Positions 34,049 to 41,164 of a stretch of DNA of 64,000 bases are shown here, piece by piece. The stretch is from contig NZ_JBLKNZ010000001.1 in assembly GCF_051414115.1 (NCBI RefSeq), positions 186,001 through 250,000 on the forward strand, written 5' to 3'. A model generated the notes under the pieces. The model was not told where the DNA came from. It did no database searches and worked only from the letters and a program-made list of their open reading frames with translations. The stretch is from Halovenus marina. GTDB taxonomy: Archaea > Halobacteriota > Halobacteria > Halobacteriales > Haloarculaceae. The translations under genes and the position numbers were made by a program. How positions within the stretch are numbered: the first letter of the stretch is position 1; each line of letters begins with the position of its first letter.

Positions 34049-34630
34049 ATGATACAGACAGTCATCGGCTGGCTCCAGCGCCAGCTCAGACCGTGGTATC
34101 GCCATATCATCAGCGAGGTCGGCTGGACAGCGAACGTCTACGTCCGCGTCCACGACCTCGACGAACTCCGCGCTCGATATCCCGAGTGGGACGATCTCGA
34201 CCGCGAGGAGAAACTCGAACGGACTCGTGGCGTCCCGCCCCGCGAGACTGACCACGTCTCGAACGTGACCTGTGTCGGGCTCCACGAGTACGCCATCGAC
34301 GACCTCCACCCCGATCAGACGGTCGACATCGACGCGTCGCATCTGGCGGTCGGGAGCGACGACGGGACACAGCCGTCGACCGGCGACACGAGCCTCAACA
34401 ACCAGGTCGGCGTCGTGAGTATCACCGATTCCATCGACGTCGCGTCGACGCTCAAGTCCTCCGTGTTCATCGACTCGTCGCAGTTGAACGGGAACACGCT
34501 CGCGGAGGTCGGGCTGACAACGGCCAGCAGCGGCGGGACGCTGCTGAACCACGCGCTCATCAGCCCCATCCAGAAGGATGCCGACTCGACAGTCACGATC
34601 GACGTCGACCTGACCGCGGAGGACGCGTAA
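34049..34630 (+). CDS. tail tip / baseplate-type protein (193 aa)
   Basis: A 193-residue protein. The N-terminal half is helical and aromatic (WLQRQLRPWYRHIISEVGWTANVYVRVHDLDELRARYPEW). The C-terminal half is a beta-rich Ser/Thr segment (STGDTSLNNQVGVVSITDSIDV...DSTVTIDVDLTAEDA) that resembles virion adhesion domains. It starts 22 bases after the repeat protein. No family was named; the role is inferred from position. Confidence 0.6.
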   Translation: MIQTVIGWLQRQLRPWYRHIISEVGWTANVYVRVHDLDELRARYPEWDDLDREEKLERTRGVPPRETDHVSNVTCVGLHEYAIDDLHPDQTVDIDASHLAVGSDDGTQPSTGDTSLNNQVGVVSITDSIDVASTLKSSVFIDSSQLNGNTLAEVGLTTASSGGTLLNHALISPIQKDADSTVTIDVDLTAEDA

Positions 34631-34634
34631 TACG

Positions 34635-35234
34635 ATGACTGACAAAGTCCATGTTTCGTTCGGCCGGAAGTACCGGAGCCGGGAGATGAGCGTCGCTCGT
34701 CGGTACGGCTCAGGAGACTGGGTGCAGCCCAGCGCTGAACGTCTCGTCGCAGACTCTGAAGGGGAATTGGCGACCGGCGCGCTGAACGCTTTCGACGAGT
34801 CTCACTCCGCGTCGTCGCTCGACGTGACGATCGACACTGGCGAGGCACTGGTCCGAGGGGCGTACCTCGCCCGAGACACGACGACGACCGTGACGCTGCC
34901 AGCGTCGGCGACGACGACGCTCTACGTCGGCTGGCAGGACGGTGTCAGAGACACCGTCATCATCGGCCCCGCCAGCGACTTCGGATCGAACGATCCGAAA
35001 ACGGAGATTTGGACCATCGATACGGACGGCTCGGGAGTAACCGGCACGTCGGATCTCCGGGCACTCGGACCGACCGTCCAGGCTGATAGCGGCGACTTCG
35101 GAGCGGTCAGTGCAGCCGATGAACTGACTCTCCCCGTCTACCCGACGCTTGGGGACGTGTCGACGACGCTGCCCGAGGGGACCCAGGTGTACGTGCAAGA
35201 CGAGGACCGTATTTACGTGGAGGACGGAACATGA
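34635..35234 (+). CDS. tail fibre/tip protein (199 aa)
   Basis: A 199-residue beta-rich protein: DVTIDTGEALVRGAYLARDTTTTVTLPASATTTLYVGWQDG and TEIWTIDTDGSGVTGTSDLRALG. This kind of 'substituent' beta-sandwich is common in phage fibre bases. The C-terminus (PVYPTLGDVSTTLPEGTQVYVQDEDRIYVEDGT) leads by a four-base overlap into the next, larger adhesin candidate. Confidence 0.6.
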   Translation: MTDKVHVSFGRKYRSREMSVARRYGSGDWVQPSAERLVADSEGELATGALNAFDESHSASSLDVTIDTGEALVRGAYLARDTTTTVTLPASATTTLYVGWQDGVRDTVIIGPASDFGSNDPKTEIWTIDTDGSGVTGTSDLRALGPTVQADSGDFGAVSAADELTLPVYPTLGDVSTTLPEGTQVYVQDEDRIYVEDGT

Positions 35235-36118
35235 CACTCGTACCAGTTGGACAAGACTTTCAGTTCGTAGGGAGTAGTACACCCAGCGGCGGTCAATCGG
35301 GAGACTGGTGGCTCGATACGACGAATAGTCCGCCCGTGGCGAAGGCCTATGACGGCAGTTCGTGGGTCAAAGTTCAGACTGTCCAGCGTGTTGAAGACAA
35401 TCTCGACGATAAGGTGTCGAACGCAGGGAGTAGTCAGTCTGAACTCGCGGACGGCGCGGACGAGAGTGACGGGCGGTGGATGTGGGGGTATCGTGGCCCG
35501 GTGAAAGAAGCTGAAGAGACGGTACTTACTGTCTCCGGGAGTGGAGCAGTCCCGACTTTCAACAGATACCAAGCAGAGGCGCGCTCTACGGCCGTTGGAG
35601 ACACGGGGCTGATTACGTCTGGTGGTTCTGGCAAGGACAGCGATTGGGCACAAAAACGGTCTGTCGGGGCGCTCCTCATCAAGGCCACGCTGGGGATCGA
35701 TAGATCAATTAGTGATTTTTCTGATCAGGTTTTCGTGGGTATGTTCGAAGAATCTCTCTCGGACGATGTGACTGCCACTAATGTAGCCCTCTTTGCTCCT
35801 GCCCAGGGCGACCAGACAGCCGGAAACGTGAGGGTTGACAGTAACGGCACAGATGCTGATGGGGCGGTCAATTACCCTACGATGGACAACCAGCTACACA
35901 GCTATACCGTGCTCATAGATATTGATGGGATCTATTTGTCGGCCGGGCACACCGGATTCTATATTGATAGCGACCCCCGGAAAGGAGATTCCCCAGATGC
36001 TGACTTAGCAGCCATTCCCGACTTTGAGTCGCAGCGAGTGTTCGGGTGGGCATACAAAAGTGCTGACCCAGCTCACAGGGCCTTTTGTGACTATTTGGAA
36101 GTGGGGTGGCGGCCATGA
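35231..36118 (+). CDS. putative receptor-binding (adhesin) protein
   Basis: A 295-residue protein. The N-terminus (QFVGSSTPSGGQSGDWWLDTTNSPPVAKAYDGSSWVKVQ) is the short 'GDWWLDT...YDGSSWV' motif seen at the start of many fibre proteins. The rest is a beta-rich domain (LLIKATLGIDRSISDFSDQVFVGMFEE...HSYTVLIDIDGIYLSAGHTGFYIDSD) resembling a lectin-like jelly roll. From about 35500 the base composition becomes more AT-rich and codon use shifts, as expected for a host-range gene exchanged between viruses. It is the best candidate for the receptor-binding protein. Confidence 0.6.
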   Translation: MTLVPVGQDFQFVGSSTPSGGQSGDWWLDTTNSPPVAKAYDGSSWVKVQTVQRVEDNLDDKVSNAGSSQSELADGADESDGRWMWGYRGPVKEAEETVLTVSGSGAVPTFNRYQAEARSTAVGDTGLITSGGSGKDSDWAQKRSVGALLIKATLGIDRSISDFSDQVFVGMFEESLSDDVTATNVALFAPAQGDQTAGNVRVDSNGTDADGAVNYPTMDNQLHSYTVLIDIDGIYLSAGHTGFYIDSDPRKGDSPDADLAAIPDFESQRVFGWAYKSADPAHRAFCDYLEVGWRP

Positions 36119-36378
36119 TCTGTCTCGAATTCAGGGCCGACGTGTCCGGGGCGGCCGTCGATGGCCAACTGCTCCCGTCAGACGGAGGAGTTGGATTTTC
36201 GGTTTCGGCATCTACCTCGGAAATTAATCGCAGGGATCTGATGATAGTCTCGTCTGCAGGCCGGACGGAGGTTCGGATCGACAGTCTTGACATGTCCGAT
36301 CTCTCCGACAGCACCGAGCAGGCGATCATCGACGCCGTTCCCGCGACCCACATCCAGACGCGCGAAGTCGACCAGTAA
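36115..36378 (+). CDS. small protein after the adhesin (87 aa)
   Basis: An 87-residue protein, ICLEFRADVSGAAVDGQLL...GFSVSASTSEINRRDLMIVSS, ending in a helix (STEQAIIDAVPATHIQTREVDQ). It overlaps the adhesin stop by four bases (ATGA). It may be a fibre chaperone or a further tip component. No family was recognised. Confidence 0.6.
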   Translation: MICLEFRADVSGAAVDGQLLPSDGGVGFSVSASTSEINRRDLMIVSSAGRTEVRIDSLDMSDLSDSTEQAIIDAVPATHIQTREVDQ

Positions 36379-36517
36379 GCGGGCCCAACTGACCATATCC
36401 AAACGCGGGATGTTTCTACGACCAGTCCTGACCGCGACTGACCGCTTTGGTGCTTGAGAACCAGTCCGTTCTGACACGTTCCGGGCAGCCGCAGCTGTCG
36501 GCTGTCCCGGGCTGACC

Positions 36518-37084
36518 ATGACCCTCGCAGAGACCATCCTCAACGACCCCCGACTCGTATCGATTCTCGGCGCCGTGCTGCTGGCCCTCGTGCTCGCGCT
36601 GCGGGACGTCGGCCCACGGCGTGCGATTGCACTCGACCGACTTCGACGTGCGCTGTGGCGACTGCTCGACCCGGTCGTCCGGCGGCCACCCATCGGTCGG
36701 CGACTTCTGACTGACGTCTCCGAGCGTCGCGACGAGTACATCGCGACCGTCGACGTCGGGCTCTTGGCACTCCTGCGAGCGCTGTGGGATGCCGGACTGC
36801 GCTGGAACCCGCTCTCGACGGTTAAGTTCCGGACGCACCCTGACGGCCGACGGCAGTACGGACTCTCGGTTGTGTATCGCGACAGCGCTGGGGCTGGCTG
36901 GCAGCAGGACGTCCACATCTTCCCCGCGGCCGACGGTGACGGGTACGATGTCTTGGGCCACTACGAGCCCAGCGTGACCGACCCCGACGCACACGTCGGC
37001 GGTGACCAACAGGTGTCGGGCGACCCCCACGAGATCGTCGCCGACGCGCTCCAGTCGGCTGGCATCGACATTTTTGAGGACTGA
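36518..37084 (+). CDS. membrane-anchored protein ending the late operon
   Basis: A 188-residue protein. Residues 12-30 form a membrane helix (LVSILGAVLLALVLALRDVG), followed by an arginine-rich stretch and a soluble alpha/beta domain (WNPLSTVKFRTHPDGRRQYGLSVVYRDSAG...DVHIFPAADGDGYDVLGHYEPS). It is separated from the adhesin genes by 139 bases and is the last + strand gene before a long gap. Position and topology would suit a lysis or envelope-interaction role, but nothing in the sequence proves it. Confidence 0.62.
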   Translation: MTLAETILNDPRLVSILGAVLLALVLALRDVGPRRAIALDRLRRALWRLLDPVVRRPPIGRRLLTDVSERRDEYIATVDVGLLALLRALWDAGLRWNPLSTVKFRTHPDGRRQYGLSVVYRDSAGAGWQQDVHIFPAADGDGYDVLGHYEPSVTDPDAHVGGDQQVSGDPHEIVADALQSAGIDIFED

Positions 37085-37312
37085 CTACCGTGGGATCCGT
37101 CACCTGATAGTGGGTCAAATACTCATTTCGATAGCCGTCTGAGCACTGAACTATCCTTTCATTTTATACTTTTTGATAACAAATGGGCAATTGGCGGCCT
37201 CCCAAATAGGTTGGGGCCTTGGGAGCGTCTGAGGCCATCGCTCCCGTAGGTTCTCTTCCTAGTTACCGCTCTTCCTCAATTTGGTTCCCCACAACAACCA
37301 GCGGCAGCGCTG
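37085..37312. terminator. T-rich tract and alternative hairpins after the late operon
   Basis: The T-rich run at 37154-37176 (TTTCATTTTATACTTTTTG) is a good archaeal termination signal for the structural operon, or alternatively a TATA region. Downstream, the bases GGGAG at 37221-37225 can pair in two exclusive ways: CTCCCAA (37199-37205) with TTGGGAG (37219-37225), or GGGAGCG (37221-37227) with CGCTCCC (37239-37245). No gene is seen in this stretch. Confidence 0.45.
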
Positions 37313-37438
37313 TCACACGCTCCCACCGAGGATGACGTCACACGTCTCACAGACGAGCAGCTGATAGCTCTCGGTCGGAGTGTCGATATGCTGGACGGTC
37401 GCTGGGTTTTCCGTGCCGCACTCTGGACATCGTGCCAT
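37313..37438 (-). CDS. 41-aa zinc ribbon protein
   Basis: A 41-residue protein, MARCPECGTENPATVQHIDT..., with a second pair CETCDV near the end. Two CxxC pairs about 26 residues apart make a full zinc ribbon. It is the only convincing gene in the 37085-37807 gap. Short zinc ribbons of this type are frequent in haloarchaeal viruses and plasmids. It might bind DNA or a transcription factor. Its downstream neighbour on the same strand is unknown. Confidence 0.65.
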   Translation of the reverse strand: MARCPECGTENPATVQHIDTPTESYQLLVCETCDVILGGSV

Positions 37439-37750
37439 ACGATGGCTGTCGGGCGGGGGTAAGAAAAGGCTACCCGGGTGGCTTCCGGGTTTCCGGGAGC
37501 GCAGCCACAGGCATTATACTCGTCGGCGAAGTACCATCGAATGGAGCCGGTGCCATCCCCCTATCTGTTCAGTTTCAGACCCCCAACCGGCTCCCATTTC
37601 TACGAGCTAAACGAGGTCAAGTCCTTCCAGGACAGCGCTGACAACCACGAGTGTCAGCAGCGCCGAGCATGAGGGTCCTGGGTTGGTCACCACCTATGGT
37701 GGTTCTCGACGCGAGTGCCTTCAAAGCTGTCCGTCGCAGAGTGGAATGGA
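37439..37750. other. 312-bp stretch without a supported gene
   Basis: Three short + strand frames overlap here but none has a sensible composition or coupling. A perfect 6-bp hairpin with a three-base loop (ACCACC-TAT-GGTGGT, 37689-37703) is the only local structure noticed. The stretch may hold a leader or an RNA gene. Confidence 0.4.
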
Positions 37751-37767
37751 GTCAGATGTGATCTGAC
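37751..37767. promoter_or_regulatory. 17-bp dyad operator candidate
   Basis: GTCAGAT-GTG-ATCTGAC is a perfect 7-bp dyad with a 3-base spacer. It lies just before an AT-rich promoter-like ACATTTTTG (37771-37779) and about 40 bases before the small membrane-peptide gene at 37808. The geometry suits a dimeric repressor. Confidence 0.5.
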
Positions 37768-37807
37768 CAAACATTTTTGTGAAATCGGGGCCTGACAGAA
37801 TCGCGCC

Positions 37808-37915
37808 ATGGTAGAATGGCTACTCACTGGGTTTATCCAGTACATGACCTTCGCTGCAGTAGGCGGGATCACACTCGCCGCCCTCGTTCTTGGACTTCGA
37901 GGGCTGGCTAGTTGA
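37808..37915 (+). CDS. 35-aa membrane peptide
   Basis: A 35-residue peptide with one hydrophobic helix (MTFAAVGGITLAALVLGLRG). It starts about 29 bases after an AT-rich promoter-like element and 40 bases after the dyad, and its stop overlaps the stop of the convergent HerA gene. Size and hydrophobicity resemble small viral membrane peptides such as toxins or holin regulators. Its tiny size leaves real doubt. Confidence 0.45.
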   Translation: MVEWLLTGFIQYMTFAAVGGITLAALVLGLRGLAS

Positions 37916-39665
37916 CCTGCTGCTCAGCGACTTCGATCCGACGCTGCAGAAAGTCCTCGTCGAGCGCGTACTGATGGCTCCGGCCGTCACTCTCCCGGCG
38001 CAGCACGCCAGCCTCGAACAGCGCCTTGCACGCTTGCCGGACGGTCGTCTCCGACGTCTCGGTCAAGGGTTCGATCTCTGCGACCGATAACGGCCCGCCG
38101 TCTGAACTCGCGAGTACCGCCAGCACGCGGTCGATGTGCTCCGGCGACCGGTCACAGCTGTCCTTCGCGACGTCGACGGCTGCCTGGACTGCGTCGTGCT
38201 GGACGAGATCGGATAGCTCACTCGCGCCGCCAGCGCTGCCTCCCTCCTCGCGGAGACGTTCGTTATCGGTCTCGAGTTCGTCGATGCGCTCGCGTGCGTC
38301 CTCGAGTTCCGTCCGGAGTTGTTCGTCGACGTCCTCCTGGTCTCCGACCGCCGCGAAGAGGTCGCGCGCTCGATCGTCGACGTCCCGAAGGGCATCGGGG
38401 GCGCTCGCGAACCACGCTTTGACCGCCTCGATCTCTTCCTCGATGGCCTCGGCCTGCTCGACGCGCTCCTCGACGCCCTGGAGGCGATCAACCTCACTCT
38501 GCAGTTCGTCGCGCTCGGCTTCGAGGTCGTCCAGTCTGTCTTCGAGCGCGTCGATCTTGTCGCGCTGCTCGGCGATGGTCTCGTTTTTCTCCTCGAGGAG
38601 CTCCCGGTCGACATCGGCGACGTCGTCCTCGCCCTGGAGGCCGTCGACGAGCGCTTCACCCAGCCGTTGGAGGTCGCGAGCGTCATCGAGTTCGTCCTCG
38701 AGTTCTGCGATGCGTTCCTCTTTCTCTTCGACAGTCGCTTCGAGTTCGGCGATCCGGCCCTGGCGGCGGTCGTGCTGCTGGGAGATCTCTTCGAGTTCGT
38801 CGACGAGGTCATCGCCGATACTCTTGAGCTCCGGGCGGTCGACGTCCTCGAGGCCGGGCGCCGCACCAGCGTCGAAGGTGTGCTTCCGACGGAACTGCAC
38901 CGTCTCGACGTCGGCGGCGTCCCAGTCGGCCTGGACGAACGCCTGCCCATCGTCGAGGTCTTCGACGGCGTCAGCATAGGTGTCGCCGACGACGCGCTTG
39001 ACGACGTCGGTGTCGTTGTCCCAGGTGAGGCGATGCCAGACGAGCAGGTCGGCCTGCGTGATGAACGATTTGTCGACGTCGGCAGGTCGCTGCGAGACGC
39101 CGACGATGCCGAGCCCGCGCTTGCGGCCACGTTTCGCGATGCGCTTGAGCATCTCGCCGGTGTCGCCGAGACTACCCTGCTGGGGGATGTACTCGTGGAT
39201 CTCCTCGACGACCAGGAGGAACGGCTGCAGGGCATCCTGCTCGCGAACGAATAGCTCCCGCGCGACGTTGTGAACGAGTTCGTCGGCGGTGTCTTCGTCG
39301 ACGTAGCCGGAGACGTCCAGGACGATCGGGACGAGCTGGTCGAGGGCGAGTTCGGCCAGCTTGCCAGCGTGCTCGGGGCCGACCTGCAGGTCGCATTCGT
39401 CGGTGGCGCCGACGTGCAGCACCTCGTACTCTTCTTTGAGGCCGTAGTACTCGCCGTCGATGTCGACCACGAGGAACGGATGCCCCTGTTCGAGGAGTTC
39501 CTCGGCGATGACGCTAGCGGTGTTTGACTTCCCGCTGCCGCTCTTCCCGGTGACGAACGCCCGGCCGGTGAGCAGATCCTCAACAGGGAGGCGGTACTCC
39601 TCGCTGGAATCGGTCTCGCCGACGGTGATCTGGACGTCCGCGTCGGTGGTCTTCGGGTCAGCCAT
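37908..39665 (-). CDS. HerA-type (DUF87) ATPase with coiled coil and C-terminal winged helix
   Basis: A 585-residue protein. Residues 10-270 are a HerA/FtsK-like motor: Walker A FVTGKSGSGKSNTA (38-50), Walker B FLLVVEEIHEY (149-159), and a sensor SQRPADVDKSF. About 285-430 form a long coiled coil (QRDKIDALEDRLDDLEAERDE...). Residues 500-585 are a winged helix (RVLAVLASSDGGPLSVAEIE...TVRQACKALFEAGVL). HerA motors pump along double-stranded DNA, usually with a nuclease; no nuclease is adjacent. It overlaps the repressor candidate by eight bases (ATGGCTGA), so it is made during lysogeny if that assignment is right. An ATG two codons upstream (39671) is the alternative start. Confidence 0.85.
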   Translation of the reverse strand: MADPKTTDADVQITVGETDSSEEYRLPVEDLLTGRAFVTGKSGSGKSNTASVIAEELLEQGHPFLVVDIDGEYYGLKEEYEVLHVGATDECDLQVGPEHAGKLAELALDQLVPIVLDVSGYVDEDTADELVHNVARELFVREQDALQPFLLVVEEIHEYIPQQGSLGDTGEMLKRIAKRGRKRGLGIVGVSQRPADVDKSFITQADLLVWHRLTWDNDTDVVKRVVGDTYADAVEDLDDGQAFVQADWDAADVETVQFRRKHTFDAGAAPGLEDVDRPELKSIGDDLVDELEEISQQHDRRQGRIAELEATVEEKEERIAELEDELDDARDLQRLGEALVDGLQGEDDVADVDRELLEEKNETIAEQRDKIDALEDRLDDLEAERDELQSEVDRLQGVEERVEQAEAIEEEIEAVKAWFASAPDALRDVDDRARDLFAAVGDQEDVDEQLRTELEDARERIDELETDNERLREEGGSAGGASELSDLVQHDAVQAAVDVAKDSCDRSPEHIDRVLAVLASSDGGPLSVAEIEPLTETSETTVRQACKALFEAGVLRRESDGRSHQYALDEDFLQRRIEVAEQQVN

Positions 39666-39930
39666 CGCCATGATCGTCCTCGCGAGGGTCGTCGACGAGC
39701 TCGTAGAGGCCCGTGTCGTAGAGGTTGGTTGCGTGACTGTGCTCGACCAGCCGAGCCAGGCGCTGTTGTACGTACCCTCGACTGTAGTCGCCTACATCCT
39801 CGTCATCGAGACGTGCTCGAGCATATGCCGGTGTCACGCGGCCGTCCGACAGGTACGCCAGCAACTGCCGATCCATCTCGTTCAAGTCGCCAGGGTTGAG
39901 CATACCTGGGCTGTCGGTTGTCGTACTCAC
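39658..39930 (-). CDS. winged-helix repressor candidate (phiH1-repressor-like)
   Basis: A 90-residue protein from GTG 39930 (STTTDSPGMLNPGDLNEMD...); ATG 39903 and TTG 39951 are alternatives. The winged helix reads NEMDRQLLAYLSDGRVTPAYARARLDDEDVGDYSRGYVQQRLARLVEHSHATNLYDTGLYELVDD, the pattern of the repressor of halovirus phiH1 and relatives. It is read away from an intergenic region with three TTGTAA half-sites, two of which flank its own TATA-like element. It would shut off the divergent gene set and itself, keeping the provirus silent. Confidence 0.75.
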   Translation of the reverse strand: MSTTTDSPGMLNPGDLNEMDRQLLAYLSDGRVTPAYARARLDDEDVGDYSRGYVQQRLARLVEHSHATNLYDTGLYELVDDPREDDHGDG

Positions 39931-39950
39931 AAGTGTACCGATGTGTGCCA

Positions 39951-40010
39951 ACGTTGTAAGTATTTTGTTGTAAGCGTACTACTACACATTACAACGTAAG
40001 TTTAATGTGC
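39951..40010. promoter_or_regulatory. divergent promoter with three TTGTAA operator half-sites
   Basis: GTTGTAA occurs at 39953-39959 and 39967-39973 in direct orientation, with an inverted TTACAAC at 39989-39995. The first two bracket AGTATTTT, the likely TATA region for the repressor gene on the - strand. The third precedes GTTTAATG (39999-40006), a TATA candidate for rightward transcription. This is the expected layout of a lysogeny switch. Confidence 0.6.
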
Positions 40011-40040
40011 ATGGCGACTAGAGTATGAGATAGGAAGCGC

Positions 40041-40084
40041 GGGACGCCGGTCAGAAATTGGCCGGGGCGTGTTGGAGCACGCCC
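40041..40084 (+). promoter_or_regulatory. structured leader before the rightward operon
   Basis: A 7-bp perfect hairpin GGGCGTG-TTGGAG-CACGCCC (40065-40084) is preceded by a weaker one (CCGG...CCGG around 40047-40065). Both lie between the putative start of the rightward transcript and the ATG at 40106, so the mRNA would have a folded 5' leader, unlike the leaderless norm. Confidence 0.45.
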
Positions 40085-40105
40085 GACCGCGCTCCGACCC
40101 GAATC

Positions 40106-40399
40106 ATGAGTCGAAGCATTTCAAACTCCGCACGACGCGCTGAAAGAAGTACCGACCCACGATCGAACTACATCCCGCTCGGCGTCGACGAACGCGACGC
40201 CCATCACGTCTACGACACGACCACGGAGACAATCCATATCGTCCACCCGGACGGCTCGCGCGGCCGTCGGCTGCTCGACGACACGCAGTCCGTCGACGAC
40301 TGGATGGACGCCGTCGACGACAGCTGGGGCTGGAGCCACTGCGAGTACGGCGTCGGACTCGTCGAGATGCTCACCGACGCGGTGCAGGAGGGTGCCTGA
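40106..40399 (+). CDS. first gene of the rightward early operon (97 aa)
   Basis: A 97-residue acidic protein (SRSISNSARRAERSTDPRSN..., RDAHHVYDTTTETIHIVHPDG, VDDWMDAVDDSWGWSHCEYG). The ATG at 40106 is chosen because the product is haloarchaeal in composition only from there. It would be the first gene expressed from the divergent promoter at 39951-40010. No family was recognised. Confidence 0.65.
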   Translation: MSRSISNSARRAERSTDPRSNYIPLGVDERDAHHVYDTTTETIHIVHPDGSRGRRLLDDTQSVDDWMDAVDDSWGWSHCEYGVGLVEMLTDAVQEGA

Positions 40400-40400
40400 G

Positions 40401-40727
40401 ATGGCGACCGCTGACGACGTCGACACGCCCGCGACGACCGTCCGCAGCGTCCGAGCGGCCTGCGAGCGCATGGCGACGGCGCAACTCGCAGACGGTTTGT
40501 TCCTCGTCGACAACGGCGACGGCGAGCAGTACGTCGTCGAGCCCGACCTCCCAGCCTGTACCTGCGGTGACTGGCAACATCGTTCCGATGAACTCGGCGC
40601 CGACGGGTGCAAGCACATCCGTCGGGTGCGAATGGTGCGCGGCGAGATCGATCTGACGCCGCTGCTCGAGGCCGACGCTCGCGTCGACGAACTCCTTCTT
40701 AAGAACTTGGAGGTGGCCGATGCCTGA
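40401..40727 (+). CDS. SWIM zinc-finger protein
   Basis: A 108-residue protein. The sequence CTCGDWQHRSDELGADGCKHI gives the CxCx(n)CxH ligands of a SWIM finger, preceded by the usual beta strands (GLFLVDNGDGEQYVVEPDLP). SWIM domains bind DNA or proteins and occur in recombination mediators of the Shu/Sws1 type and in transposon proteins. A stand-alone SWIM protein in a virus may modulate recombination. Its stop overlaps the next start by eight bases (ATGCCTGA). Confidence 0.82.
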   Translation: MATADDVDTPATTVRSVRAACERMATAQLADGLFLVDNGDGEQYVVEPDLPACTCGDWQHRSDELGADGCKHIRRVRMVRGEIDLTPLLEADARVDELLLKNLEVADA

Positions 40728-41136
40728 GTACGAAACCCGCGTCCGCAGTATCGAACCAGAGTACAGTCCACTTATCGCGATGGAAGCCGGTCGCGATGTG
40801 GAAAACGGCCGTGAGGTGAAACTACAGCGTGTCGCAGTCGAAGTACAGGTGCGGTGGAGCGATGAGCGAGAGACTATTTCAGTCAGCTACGCGGTTAAAC
40901 ACGATGACGACCTCGTCAAGCAGCACTCGGTCGGGGCAGCCTTCGGCGAAACGGAGAGTCTGACCGTTGACCGGATGCTACACGCTATGGTCGCGAGTGA
41001 ACGCGCGATGTATGGATGGCTCGCTGACATCGATCTCCTATACGACTTGGAGACGCTTGACGATCAGCTGGATGAGATGATCGCAGCATCGACAGACGTC
41101 GCTGTCCACTCCCACCTGGAGGTACAGGATGCTTGA
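40720..41136 (+). CDS. hypothetical protein (138 aa) in the SWIM operon
   Basis: A 138-residue protein with an alpha/beta start (REVKLQRVAVEVQVRWSDERETISVSYAVKHDD) and helical end (SERAMYGWLADIDLLYDLETLDDQLDEMIAA). A Shine-Dalgarno GGAGGTGG (40709-40716) precedes its ATG. It is coupled to the SWIM gene upstream and to an 11-codon minicistron downstream. No family was recognised. Confidence 0.65.
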   Translation: MPEYETRVRSIEPEYSPLIAMEAGRDVENGREVKLQRVAVEVQVRWSDERETISVSYAVKHDDDLVKQHSVGAAFGETESLTVDRMLHAMVASERAMYGWLADIDLLYDLETLDDQLDEMIAASTDVAVHSHLEVQDA

Positions 41137-41164
41137 AAACCCAGATAGAGGGGTGATCGCCTGA
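41129..41164 (+). CDS. 11-aa minicistron coupling two genes
   Basis: ATG 41129 overlaps the previous stop by eight bases (ATGCTTGA) and encodes MLENPDRGVIA. Its stop overlaps the next ATG by one base (TGATG). It has its own Shine-Dalgarno (GGAGGT, 41118-41123). The last part GGGGTGATC serves as a ribosome site for the following gene. It may be only a coupling device with no functional peptide. Confidence 0.4.
   Translation: MLENPDRGVIA

Noticed and set aside
37380..37672. Three overlapping short + strand frames in the gap after the late operon.
   Set aside because: Composition is Pro/Ser/Gly-rich without acidic bias, no coupling, and the minus-strand zinc ribbon overlaps part of the stretch.
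38026..39254. Large + strand frames opposite the HerA ATPase.
   Set aside because: They are Ser/Arg-rich or Val-rich complements of the coiled-coil codons; the minus-strand motifs (Walker A and B) are decisive.
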